Counted from the stretch's first letter, positions 25,237 through 33,678 are shown. The stretch: 46,183 bases of DNA from Methanobacterium sp. (GCA_021372715.1 JAJFTX010000013.1:1-46183), one strand, 5' to 3'. Made by a program: numbers and translations. The notes: generated by a model not told the origin, from the letters alone.

Positions 25237-26847
25237 TTGACAGATAATAATAGTATCTCCCCTGATATAAATGTTTCGCCTCAAGGTTTTAGAGAGGATT
25301 TTACTCGAACGATATCTAATCTTGCCCCAGGAAGTATTTTAAATAGTGATGCACCTAATAGAATAGGCAAAAGCACTACTACTTTGAAGTATTATGAAAG
25401 TATAAACTGTAAAGTGTTATATCTTAGTGACAGGCATGAGCAGATAAGCGAAATAGAAAAAGGGGAGAAATATAGACATTGGTATGGATTAAATAAAATA
25501 TGTGAACAAAGGGATGATGAATTCATTGGCCAGTTAATAGATATGAAATTGCCGGCCAGTGTCGTATGTCAATATTGCAAAAAAACATCATGTAAATACA
25601 AAAATCAGTTCACTATACCTAAGAACGTCATTGTCTGCGCACCAAAAGAATATCTACCAACAGCATATGTTGATGTACCATGGGATTCAGTTATATTCGA
25701 TGAAAATATTGACAAAGCCAAAAAAATCGAACCAACACATCCACCTATCCCAAAAGAGACATTCGAAAAATACAATGTGGAGTATGGATACGAATTTTAC
25801 CAGTATATCGGAGAAACAATTAAGATACCGCCTGACAAAAAAGAATTACCGGGACTCCGACATTATGGAAATATTTTTGCTACAACAATTAAAAGTGTAA
25901 TTAGTAAAATTAAAGCAAAGAATGTTAAGTTGTGCAAGGGCTCACCCGAATCCAATCTACTTATTTTTCTAAATAATTTAAGTACTACGATTGAGTGGAT
26001 TTCTTATGCTGTTAAATATGGGCCGAGAGAACATTTTTTTAAACCATATCTCCATTATGCGTTTGATTTAAGAAAAAAATATAATTCTAAAATCATTATT
26101 TTGAACACATCCTTAGAAAAATGGGTATATGAAGACATAGCCAAACAATACAATCACAGATTACCTAAACCCATTCATTACAGATACGATTTAATTACTA
26201 ATGATAGTTTATTGTTGGATTACCAATCAGATAAAAGATCTTGTAGCAGGGAAGGGATTATATCTAAGACTAATTATGGATCTGTTTTAGGTGGAAGTTA
26301 TGGATCGGAAATTCTGGAAATGGTAGAACGGTCCATCAGCTTCGCCAATAATAAAGGATTAAAGGTGGGGATTATCACTTTTAAAGAAATTGAAGATTAT
26401 TTAGGACAACATTTCAAAGACAAAGTGAATGTTATTAGTCATTTCAGAGGACATCAAGGGTCCAACAAATACGATGACGTAGATTTACTTATCATCATAG
26501 GAACATTCCACACTAACCCGAAAGGACTATTTCAAGCTCATTACATTATAACTGGTGAATATTTAGAACCGGACAAACACATCAATTTTAGGCATAAAAG
26601 AACAATAATAAAGGGAAAACAGATCTATGAATCCGATCACCAAAAACTTCATCAGGTAAAATTGTTTAAATTAAAAGAAGAACATGAACAAGCCATATTC
26701 CGTAGTGGAGCGCATGTCATTCCCGGTAAAATAGTTATAAACTTCGGTTTCGTGCCAGAGGGTTTAGAAAAAAAACTTAATAATTACAAAATATTCAAAA
26801 ACAAAGAACAACTACAAGGCTATTTAAGCCGTATCAAAATAGAATAA
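25237..26847 (+). CDS. XPD/DinG-like helicase with four-cysteine cluster, element replication protein
   Basis: A 536-residue protein with the order of motifs of an SF2 helicase of the XPD/DinG group. A Walker A-like APNRIGKST lies at 39-47. Motif Ia is KVLYLSDRHEQISEI (59-73). Four cysteines at 89, 111, 114 and 119 sit where XPD and DinG hold a 4Fe-4S cluster, followed by VIVCAPKEYLP. A DEAH-like box VIFDENI ends at 158. Late motifs are RGHQGSNKYDDVDLLIIIGT (from 404) and EQAIFRSGAH (484-493) in the place of motif VI. The TTG start has GGGAGA upstream. It is shorter than cellular XPD, lacks a clear Arch domain, and has no canonical GxGKT. It is probably the replication or maintenance helicase of the element. 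Confidence 0.7.
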   Translation: MTDNNSISPDINVSPQGFREDFTRTISNLAPGSILNSDAPNRIGKSTTTLKYYESINCKVLYLSDRHEQISEIEKGEKYRHWYGLNKICEQRDDEFIGQLIDMKLPASVVCQYCKKTSCKYKNQFTIPKNVIVCAPKEYLPTAYVDVPWDSVIFDENIDKAKKIEPTHPPIPKETFEKYNVEYGYEFYQYIGETIKIPPDKKELPGLRHYGNIFATTIKSVISKIKAKNVKLCKGSPESNLLIFLNNLSTTIEWISYAVKYGPREHFFKPYLHYAFDLRKKYNSKIIILNTSLEKWVYEDIAKQYNHRLPKPIHYRYDLITNDSLLLDYQSDKRSCSREGIISKTNYGSVLGGSYGSEILEMVERSISFANNKGLKVGIITFKEIEDYLGQHFKDKVNVISHFRGHQGSNKYDDVDLLIIIGTFHTNPKGLFQAHYIITGEYLEPDKHINFRHKRTIIKGKQIYESDHQKLHQVKLFKLKEEHEQAIFRSGAHVIPGKIVINFGFVPEGLEKKLNNYKIFKNKEQLQGYLSRIKIE

Positions 26848-26894
26848 TATAAACCTAAATTCACAAACAAAGGAAATTTTCAGCCTACTGCATG

Positions 26895-27039
26895 GTAAAT
26901 AACCATTTTTATCAATTATTTTAACGAACAAACATACTATCATGCGTTAAACTAATTACTCACTATAAAATATGTATACTTATTTTATAGCACAAAACCT
27001 GATCAAAGAACAAAGAGCAATTTTTATAGTAAATAACCA
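26895..27039. repeat. 11-bp direct repeats GTAAATAACCA
   Basis: The same 11 bases occur at 26895-26905 and 27029-27039, one on either side of the 28-bp palindrome. A shorter copy, TAAATAACC, lies at 24223-24231, just before the first element gene. They could be binding sites for an initiator or repressor. Confidence 0.5.
26963..26990. repeat. 28-bp near-perfect palindrome in the element
   Basis: The two arms CTATAAAATATGTA and TACTTATTTTATAG are complementary at 13 of 14 positions, with no spacer. It lies in the non-coding centre of the element. Possible roles are a replication origin, an operator for a dimeric protein, or a bidirectional terminator for the convergent helicase and integrase genes. 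Confidence 0.65.
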
Positions 27040-27186
27040 ATGATTCGCCCGAATTTAATACAAGTCTAGCTAAAATATCTCTTGGATGGTTATAAAAATG
27101 CATAATAAGGCAGCAAATATTTGATATCTTCAATGGATTAGAGTACATTTTTTCAAATCAATAACCCACCCTCAAAACCATATCAT

Positions 27187-27303
27187 ATGCGGCCGGCAAG
27201 CATTAAAACGATCGTAGAATGGCTTAGAGAAGAAACGGAGGACGTTTGGCCTATATTAAAGAAGCCATATAAGGCCTTTAAATGGTTAAATAAGCTCTTA
27301 TAG
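27187..27303 (+). CDS. Possible 38-residue amphipathic peptide gene
   Basis: A short frame reading MRPASIKTIVEWLREETEDV, then KKPYKAFKWLNKLL. It would form two amphipathic helices with aromatic residues, a design seen in small membrane-active or toxin-like peptides. No clear ribosome binding site is seen, and the stop lies only 27 bases from the end of the convergent integrase. It may be a real small gene of the element or chance; protein-like codon use favours the former. Confidence 0.35.
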   Translation: MRPASIKTIVEWLREETEDVWPILKKPYKAFKWLNKLL

Positions 27304-27329
27304 ATGTTTAAATATAATTTAAATATATA

Positions 27330-28844
27330 TTATTTGTTTTTCAATTCATTTAATTTATTTTCATATTCTTTAACCTTATTTGCATAACGTTCATTATTAG
27401 GATATTTTTTTAAATCGTTTCTGTATTCTTTGAGTCTATTCAGACAGGTATTTATTCTCCTTTTTTTAGTTTTTTCAATAAGTTCAGGGTTATTTTCTGC
27501 CATTAAATAGAGTTTTTCTTCATTTAGTTCTTTCTTTCGTTCAATAAGTTCTCTTCGTCTATCCTTATCTTTATTAAGTCGAGCATCTGATATTTCAAGA
27601 TTTAAATCCTCTATTTCTGCATTTATTCTTTCAATTGCGTTTAATCGATTATTTAGTGCTATAAATTGCTTTTGTTGATCTGTCATTAGTTCTTGTAAGT
27701 GTTTATTTTGATCTTCTAACTGTTTTATCTTAATTGATGCATCTTCAGTTTCAAGTATTTTATCTTTCAAAGCTTTTATCTCATAATTCTGCATATCTCG
27801 AACAACAATCTCAGGTAAGACATCAACATATTTAACTTTAATCTTATCAACATTCATTTTAACATAGGTATCGGTGATAGACTCTACACTATGACCAGTT
27901 AACCATAATGCCATAAGATAATCGAAATTTTCATTATTGCTGAGTTTAGAGATAAAGAACTTTCTAAGTCCATGGCAGTGGAAAAATACCGTTCTTTCAT
28001 GTTCATCAACATAACCGAACCCACATCTGTTGTTTAACTTTCTGAAGTATCTTGGTATACCAGAGTCTTTCATAAACTCTGATCCGTTAGGGAATAAAGG
28101 AGAATCCGGTTTTATCGTATGGTTCTTATATTTAATTTTACTTCGTTCTTTCAAATATTCATTTATTGCTTTACAACTTTCGGGACTTGAGAAAGTAATA
28201 TAAGGTTTGCCAGTTTTAATTCTTATAATATTCCATGTTGGGACTTCATTATTAGATTCAAGAATATTTAAAACATTATTTATGTCAAAAGAGTCTATAG
28301 TTATATTTAATGATTCAAGGTAATTTCCGACCGTGAGGCTCCTTAATTCCGCTGAACCCATGCCACTACTGCTAGCAAGCAAAATAATGGCTTGATATTT
28401 TTTATTGGCATATGTTAATGCCTTTTCTATATCTTTACGAGTAAGAATATCTTTATCTGTAATTATTTTTGTCTTAGGATCCGTGAAAGTCGTCTGGATA
28501 TTGTTGGGAATATCAATTTCATGACTTCTGTAAAATGCTTTAACTGTTTTCATAATATTGGTCATGTAACCAGGAGCTTTCTTACTTTTCTTAAGATATT
28601 GGATAAATTCTACAAAATGTAAGGTTATTAGGCGGTCGTCCATCCAGGGATGATTAATCTGGTCTTCCCGGGCTTCTTTTATTAATTCAGAAGGGTTCAA
28701 TTGTATGTATTTTGTGTAAACTTTAAATTTGCTAATGATACTGTCTATAGTAGTTTTTTCTCTATCTTTTTTATTTATATAAAGCTTAAACAGAGGATCT
28801 TCAGCTATATTAACAAATAAAACTGGAGTAGTTTTTTCTCCCAT
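27330..28844 (-). CDS. Tyrosine recombinase (integrase) of the element
   Basis: A 504-residue site-specific recombinase. After a core-binding domain (about 25-125), the catalytic domain shows Arg 168 in GSAELRSLT, His 291 and Arg 294 in HCHGLRKFF, His 318 in LTGHS and nucleophile Tyr 327 in DTYVKM: the full R-H-R-H-Y set. Residues about 345-504 are a long charged coiled coil not needed in ordinary integrases. Its promoter shows a TATA box that leaves almost no leader, so the mRNA may be leaderless. It is convergent with the helicase operon and marks the right end of the integrated element. Confidence 0.93.
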   Translation of the reverse strand: MGEKTTPVLFVNIAEDPLFKLYINKKDREKTTIDSIISKFKVYTKYIQLNPSELIKEAREDQINHPWMDDRLITLHFVEFIQYLKKSKKAPGYMTNIMKTVKAFYRSHEIDIPNNIQTTFTDPKTKIITDKDILTRKDIEKALTYANKKYQAIILLASSSGMGSAELRSLTVGNYLESLNITIDSFDINNVLNILESNNEVPTWNIIRIKTGKPYITFSSPESCKAINEYLKERSKIKYKNHTIKPDSPLFPNGSEFMKDSGIPRYFRKLNNRCGFGYVDEHERTVFFHCHGLRKFFISKLSNNENFDYLMALWLTGHSVESITDTYVKMNVDKIKVKYVDVLPEIVVRDMQNYEIKALKDKILETEDASIKIKQLEDQNKHLQELMTDQQKQFIALNNRLNAIERINAEIEDLNLEISDARLNKDKDRRRELIERKKELNEEKLYLMAENNPELIEKTKKRRINTCLNRLKEYRNDLKKYPNNERYANKVKEYENKLNELKNK

Positions 28845-28865
28845 GTTTACATTTATGTTATCAAT

Positions 28866-28893
28866 CTATATAAATGTTCTGTTCAGATTGAAC
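28866..28893 (-). promoter_or_regulatory. Integrase promoter with palindromic operator
   Basis: On the minus strand a TATA box (TTTATATAG, about 28867-28875) lies 23-31 bases before the integrase ATG. Transcription would start at or next to the ATG. Directly upstream of the TATA box is the dyad GTTCA-GAT-TGAAC (28881-28893), a likely repressor site. Confidence 0.55.
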
Positions 28894-29042
28894 TAATTAA
28901 AACAAAGTTCCTCTTGGTCTTTGAATGTCCATTATACATCTCCTGAAGAAAATAAAATAATATTCTAGTTTTTATTAATATTTTATAAAAATTTTCCTGT
29001 TTGTTGAAGAATTTATTAAAAAAATAAATTGGATAAAAAATT

Positions 29043-29702
29043 TCATTCATAATATTTTAGGTACTCTCTCATCATTTTGGGGAATGATTTAGCACTAAGG
29101 AATCTAAGGCCCAACCTTTCTGCCCAGACTTTAATTCCTTCATCTGCAGCTACTACCCCTGCTTTAAGTTCTTTAGCTAATAAAAGAACATCCAGATCAG
29201 GGGCGCTATCCAGTGTTCCTTTCCTTAAAGCTAATCGGTAGCGTTTTCTAAAGTCAGTGATTGCTTTACCAACTACTTCTGCTTCTATTTGAGATTTTTT
29301 CTCTCCCCGTGACATCATAACCAGAGATTCTACAGCAGCCTCCCAAATGGCGTTTTCAGATATTCTCATTCCTTTGTTCATCCTTTCTCTCATGTCCTGA
29401 ACATACTCGTAGAATATTTCAGAGGGTATTTTGGTATCATATCGATTTGGGCTTTTTTTCACTATCCAAGTATCTGATTTTATCATGACTTCTTTAGGAC
29501 ATTCATATCGGGCCATATACTCTGAAAATTCTTTATAAGTAATCGGGGGCATATGACAGCTCATATTGAGTTTAATTCTAGATTTTGCTATGATATCCAA
29601 TAAATAATCAACAGTTTTGGATAGATCACCTTCTCCATAGACATCTCTTAGCTTATTATCTGTAAATGCAGTGGTATCCAATACAAATCTTTGTTTAGCC
29701 AG
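29043..29702 (-). CDS. HARP-type RNA-free ribonuclease P (PIN-fold, RNA ligase partner family)
   Basis: Member of the family first called RNA ligase partner protein and later HARP, a PIN-fold tRNA 5'-processing nuclease. The 219-residue reading starts AKQRFVLDTTAFTDNKLRD after the initiator, with the catalytic Asp 9, and continues with SPNRYDTKIPSEIFYEYVQD and the acidic APDLDVLLLAKEL and GVVAADEGI. No ATG, GTG or suitable TTG exists at the required point. The frame with the family's N-terminus begins at CTG 29702 (or ATT just before it), nine bases after GGGGGAG. The only later start, TTG 29681, would remove the first strand up to the catalytic aspartate. It is divergent from aroE. Confidence 0.88.
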   Translation of the reverse strand: MAKQRFVLDTTAFTDNKLRDVYGEGDLSKTVDYLLDIIAKSRIKLNMSCHMPPITYKEFSEYMARYECPKEVMIKSDTWIVKKSPNRYDTKIPSEIFYEYVQDMRERMNKGMRISENAIWEAAVESLVMMSRGEKKSQIEAEVVGKAITDFRKRYRLALRKGTLDSAPDLDVLLLAKELKAGVVAADEGIKVWAERLGLRFLSAKSFPKMMREYLKYYE

Positions 29703-29906
29703 AATTTTTAACTCCCCCTAATAGTTATATATTGTTTTAATATTTTAATGATCATTCATTATTCTATTATTCAAGGATTGTGAAAATTCTCCATTTAAAT
29801 AATCTTATAATCCTATGAGTTGATATTTGTTTAAGATATGGTTATTCAAGTTTTTGTCTCTGATAATATTTATTACCATTGTCTATTAAACCAATATACG
29901 ATACTT

Positions 29907-30749
29907 ATGATAACCGGCCAAACAAAATTAACAGGATTGATAGGTGATCCAGTAGAACACACCCTATCACCTTATATGCACAATGCCGGGTTCAAATACT
30001 GTAATTTGGATTATATTTATGTTCCTTTTCAGGTAAAAAAAGAAAATCTAAAGAAAGCCATTGAAGGTGCTCAATCTTTTAGTTTCGAAGGTCTTAATGT
30101 AACAATTCCTCATAAAATTGATGTTATAAAATACTTAGATGTTCTTAATAATAACGCAGAACTTATCGGTGCCGTTAACACCATAAAGTTTGCGAATGAG
30201 ATAAAAGGTTATAATACAGATGGTTTAGGGGCAGTAAGGGCTATTGAAGAGTTAAAATCTATAAAAAATAAAAAGATAATAATATTGGGTGCAGGAGGTG
30301 CTTCAAGGGCAATCTCTTTCCAAAGTATTTTAAATGGAGCATCAAAAATTATAATAGCTAACAGAACATATGATAAAGCCTTGAAATTAACAGAAAATCT
30401 AATTAATAAGTTAGATGCGGATGTTAAAGCCGTTACATTGGGAAATGAACTTAAAAATGAATTAACAGATGGTGATATTCTCATAAATACCACACCCATA
30501 GGAATGTATCCTAATATAAATCAGAAACCACTGGTAACTTCTAGTATGTTGCACGAAGACATGATAGTAAATGATATTATTTATAATCCCATGGAAACTG
30601 TTCATTTAAAGGAAGCAAGGAAAGCAGGAGCAAAAACCATATCTGGTATTAAAATGTTGATATATCAGGGAATAGAATCCTTTAAAATATGGACTGGAAT
30701 GGAACCACCAGTAGAGGTTTTTGAAAAAGCATTGATGGATTATATTTAA
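29907..30749 (+). CDS. aroE: Shikimate dehydrogenase
   Basis: Reduces 3-dehydroshikimate with NADPH in aromatic amino acid synthesis. The 280-residue product starts MITGQTKLTGLIGDPVEHTL, includes SPYMHN, FEGLNVTIPHKI (with the catalytic Lys) and the NADP loop IILGAGGASRAI, then ANRTYDKA. The ATG at 29907 is chosen because homologues begin close to it; an ATG 23 codons upstream would add an unrelated hydrophobic extension. There is no ribosome binding site, so a short or absent leader is possible. A TatD-like gene follows 16 bases later. Confidence 0.94.
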   Translation: MITGQTKLTGLIGDPVEHTLSPYMHNAGFKYCNLDYIYVPFQVKKENLKKAIEGAQSFSFEGLNVTIPHKIDVIKYLDVLNNNAELIGAVNTIKFANEIKGYNTDGLGAVRAIEELKSIKNKKIIILGAGGASRAISFQSILNGASKIIIANRTYDKALKLTENLINKLDADVKAVTLGNELKNELTDGDILINTTPIGMYPNINQKPLVTSSMLHEDMIVNDIIYNPMETVHLKEARKAGAKTISGIKMLIYQGIESFKIWTGMEPPVEVFEKALMDYI

Positions 30750-30765
30750 TGAATGGAGTATTTAA

Positions 30766-31611
30766 ATGGATCAAATTCCCATAACTGACAATCATATACA
30801 TGTAGATCCGATAAATGGGGAAGGACCGCTGGAAGTGGCGAAAAAGTTCCAAAGAGCGGGTGGTACAGTTATGATAATACCTAACAAACCAACATGGACA
30901 TTAGGAGATAAATGTACTTTTAAGGAAGCTATGGATCAGGTTATAAAATATGTTGAGGAAATAAATACTCAAACAGATGTCCAGGCATTTGCCATTGTAG
31001 GTGCCCATCCTGCAGAGCTCTCTCGGTTAATAAAGGAAGGAGTGCCAATGGAAAAAGCGGAACAATCTATGCGGGATGCACTTCAAACTGCTCAGAAAAT
31101 AGTTATTCGGGGTAAAGCCATTGGTATAGGTGAAATAGGAAGACCACACTATGATGTGTCTCCAGAAGAGATGAAAATCCATAATGAACTTATCCATTAC
31201 ACATTTGAATTGGCTTTGGATGCAGATTGTGCTGTACAGCTTCATACGGAAAGTTCAGGGGAAGAACAGTTTAAGGAGTTTGCTCAAATGGCAGATGATG
31301 CTGGAATAGATAAACAGAGAGTTATTAAACATTTCTCAGGTCCCCTGGTTCTTGAAGAAGAGAATCATGGTTTGACTCCTTCCCTAATTGCCACAAAAAA
31401 GGTGATTATCGAGGGTCTAAAAAAAGGGAATAATTTCCTAATGGAAACAGATTATCTGGATATGAAAAGCAGACCCGGTGCGGTTTTAGGTCCTAAAACA
31501 GTACCCAGACGTACTAAAGCCCTTATGCAAAATGGAATTCTCAGTGAAGATGATGCCTATAAAATCCATGTAGAAAACGTTGAAAAAGTATATGGTATCC
31601 GGTTATTTTAA
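30766..31611 (+). CDS. TatD-like metal-dependent hydrolase
   Basis: A 281-residue amidohydrolase-fold protein of the TatD-related group. Metal-site motifs are HIHVD (His 10, His 12), GIGEIGRPHYD, VQLHTES, VIKHFSG and METDYLDM in the usual order. Such enzymes are often annotated as DNases, but the substrate of archaeal members of this subgroup is not known. GGAG lies before the ATG. It is 16 bases after aroE and probably co-transcribed. Confidence 0.88.
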   Translation: MDQIPITDNHIHVDPINGEGPLEVAKKFQRAGGTVMIIPNKPTWTLGDKCTFKEAMDQVIKYVEEINTQTDVQAFAIVGAHPAELSRLIKEGVPMEKAEQSMRDALQTAQKIVIRGKAIGIGEIGRPHYDVSPEEMKIHNELIHYTFELALDADCAVQLHTESSGEEQFKEFAQMADDAGIDKQRVIKHFSGPLVLEEENHGLTPSLIATKKVIIEGLKKGNNFLMETDYLDMKSRPGAVLGPKTVPRRTKALMQNGILSEDDAYKIHVENVEKVYGIRLF

Positions 31612-31662
31612 TTTTAATCACAGTTTTTTTAGAATTAACTTAATTTTTTTACTATTTTTTGT

Positions 31663-32238
31663 TTAATGTCCACCAATCAGAAAACTAACTACACTAATTA
31701 GAATTCCAATAATTACTATTTCAATACAAGTTTTAAGGAGGCTCTCCCGGGAAACCTTGGCCAGATAAATACCTAGAATTATAAGTGCAATAAAACAGAG
31801 AACTATGGTTGTGATAATTGCAGTTGATCTACTGGCTAATAACAGAAATGGCACAACAGGAACGAATGATCCGGTGAAACTGGAGAATCCATGGGTAAAC
31901 ATACTCATATATATTCTTCTCTTTGCCTGTTTATGTATCAGAGTATCATCCAGCTTTCCCTCGTCCAACATCATCTTCTGCTCAAGTTCACGAATATTAC
32001 GAACTTCTTCGGCCCGTTCTCCTATAAAAGAACCAAAAGTATTGGACATGGCAAGTGCTATACCGCCACTTAATCCAGTTAGTCCAATAATATAATTAGG
32101 GATATCAACTCCTCCAGCACCAACCACTCCACTAGCAGCTAAAGTAACTCCCATAACTGCTAGAATACCATCTAACGTTCCCAGTGCTATGTAACGGCTC
32201 ATATTAACGTATTCATGAAGAAATTCACGTATTTTCAT
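31663..32238 (-). CDS. VIT1/CCC1-like membrane protein
   Basis: A 191-residue protein with about five membrane helices. The first half has RYIALGTLDGILAVMGVTLA and GGIALAMSNTFGSFIGERAEE, a pattern matching the VIT (vacuolar iron/manganese transporter) group. The acidic segment REVRNIRELEQ-like, EVRNIRELEQKMMLDEGKL, corresponds to the metal-binding domain between helices. It may move Fe2+ or Mn2+ across the membrane; this is inferred from family. GGTGAT precedes the ATG. It is convergent with the TatD-like gene. Confidence 0.8.
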   Translation of the reverse strand: MKIREFLHEYVNMSRYIALGTLDGILAVMGVTLAASGVVGAGGVDIPNYIIGLTGLSGGIALAMSNTFGSFIGERAEEVRNIRELEQKMMLDEGKLDDTLIHKQAKRRIYMSMFTHGFSSFTGSFVPVVPFLLLASRSTAIITTIVLCFIALIILGIYLAKVSRESLLKTCIEIVIIGILISVVSFLIGGH

Positions 32239-32310
32239 TTTAATAAATCACCAATCAAAGGATTATTTTTTTTAAATATTATTTTAAAATTAATGTCTAA
32301 AATATTTATA

Positions 32311-33519
32311 TTAACCCCGTCCTAATTCTTTATGGGCGCGAGCTAGGTGTCCGGCTGCTAATGCTCCTATTAGGGATAATTCCCCTGCTAGAACGGTTCC
32401 ACCAACTATTTCTGCGAATTTACTTACATTACCAGAGCCATATACTCCCATGATCTCCAGGCATTCACGGGCGGTTTCCAGTCTAGTTCCCCCTCCTATT
32501 GTAGCTAGAGGGACATCTGGAAGATTAACTGAGAAGTAAAGGTCTCCATCCACATCTTCTGCGGTGGTTATTCCCAGACTTCCTTCGACGATATGTGCTT
32601 CGTCCTGACCGGTGGCTAAAAACAGGGCGCCGATCATATTAGCATACTGGGCGTTAAAGCCAATACTTCCGGCTATTGCTGATCCTATTAGATTTTTGGA
32701 AGTATTAACTTCAACAATAGCTTCAGTAGTGGTTTTTAATTTTTTTTCCACTATAGCTTTAGGTATGGTCACTTCTGCTACCAGTGATTTACCTCTTCCT
32801 TCAATAAAATTCAAATTAGATGGTTTTTTATCAACACAGAAATTACCGCTCAATGCCAGGACATGAGCGCCTGTTTTATGATTTAAAAGGTTTAAAGCGT
32901 TGTCGGTGGCTATAGTCACCATATTCATTCCCATACTATCTCCTGTTTTAAATACAAAACGAGGATAGAGGTATCTTCCCACCACAACCACGGGATCAAT
33001 CTTCATAAGCTTACCATGTCTGGTGGTCACTTCAGCTGCTTTTTTTAGTTCCTTAAAATGGTCTTTGATCCAGTTTTTTATCTCCAGTGCATCACTTGCA
33101 GATTTAGCTTTAATCACAGGTGCTCTGGTCATTTTATCATCTACAATCCGTACTTTTGCTCCGCCTGCTTCTGTTATGGTAGAACAACCACGATTTACCG
33201 ATGCTACCAGTGCCCCTTCTGATGTGGCTAGTGGAACATAAAAATCACCCTGTGCATGCTCACCATTAATCTTCAGGGGCCCTGCTAAACCAACTGGTAT
33301 TTGAATGGTTCCTATTGGATTTTCTATGTTCTTTTTTAAGGCTTCATCCATATCCAGTGAGTAATGGGCAATATTTTCTAATTGAGTATTGGAGTTCTTC
33401 TCAATAAAAAGACGTCTTATCTCGACTGCTTCCGAGGTGTTCTTAGTGAATTTGTCAATATCATATAATTTAAGCTCTCCTTTTAAGAGTTTACTTATTA
33501 TTTCTTCTTTTTCAACCAT
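32311..33519 (-). CDS. hmgA: HMG-CoA reductase (class I)
   Basis: Makes mevalonate for archaeal isoprenoid lipids. The 402-residue product has the class I segments NPIGTIQIPVGLAGPL, LATSEGALVASVNRGC (catalytic Glu), GDSMGMNMVTIATDNAL (catalytic Asp) and the C-terminal HLARAHKELGRG, with the catalytic His. It lacks the eukaryotic membrane domain, as expected. The ATG at 33519 follows GTGAG and is preferred over a GTG three codons upstream. Its gene lies downstream of sucD on the same strand with a gap of about 160 bases. Confidence 0.97.
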   Translation of the reverse strand: MVEKEEIISKLLKGELKLYDIDKFTKNTSEAVEIRRLFIEKNSNTQLENIAHYSLDMDEALKKNIENPIGTIQIPVGLAGPLKINGEHAQGDFYVPLATSEGALVASVNRGCSTITEAGGAKVRIVDDKMTRAPVIKAKSASDALEIKNWIKDHFKELKKAAEVTTRHGKLMKIDPVVVVGRYLYPRFVFKTGDSMGMNMVTIATDNALNLLNHKTGAHVLALSGNFCVDKKPSNLNFIEGRGKSLVAEVTIPKAIVEKKLKTTTEAIVEVNTSKNLIGSAIAGSIGFNAQYANMIGALFLATGQDEAHIVEGSLGITTAEDVDGDLYFSVNLPDVPLATIGGGTRLETARECLEIMGVYGSGNVSKFAEIVGGTVLAGELSLIGALAAGHLARAHKELGRG

Positions 33520-33678
33520 TTTTCTCACAAATTCTTTTTTTTAGGATAAACAATTAATTTTTTACAATAAAATAATAATTTTGTATAATTTTCTGATTAT
33601 TAATATAATATTTAATGATATTTGTTATATAGAATGAATTACACTCTGAATAAGAAAATATAAAAAAATAAGTCTTTA

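Larger units (their letters stand above)
26848..27186. other. Non-coding centre of the element: palindrome and direct repeats
   Basis: About 340 bases between the helicase and the integrase. It holds the 28-bp near-palindrome at 26963-26990 and GTAAATAACCA at 26895-26905 and 27029-27039. A minus-strand frame at 26963-27148 has no binding site and looks like chance. The layout resembles a plasmid origin or regulatory block. Confidence 0.5.

Noticed and set aside
26963..27148. 61-codon minus-strand frame in the element
   Set aside because: No binding site, and it includes the palindrome; probably a by-chance frame.
23963..29042. Attachment-site direct repeats at the ends of the element
   Set aside because: I compared both flanks by eye and found only AT-rich chance matches. 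The element limits are therefore approximate, and no tRNA target was seen.
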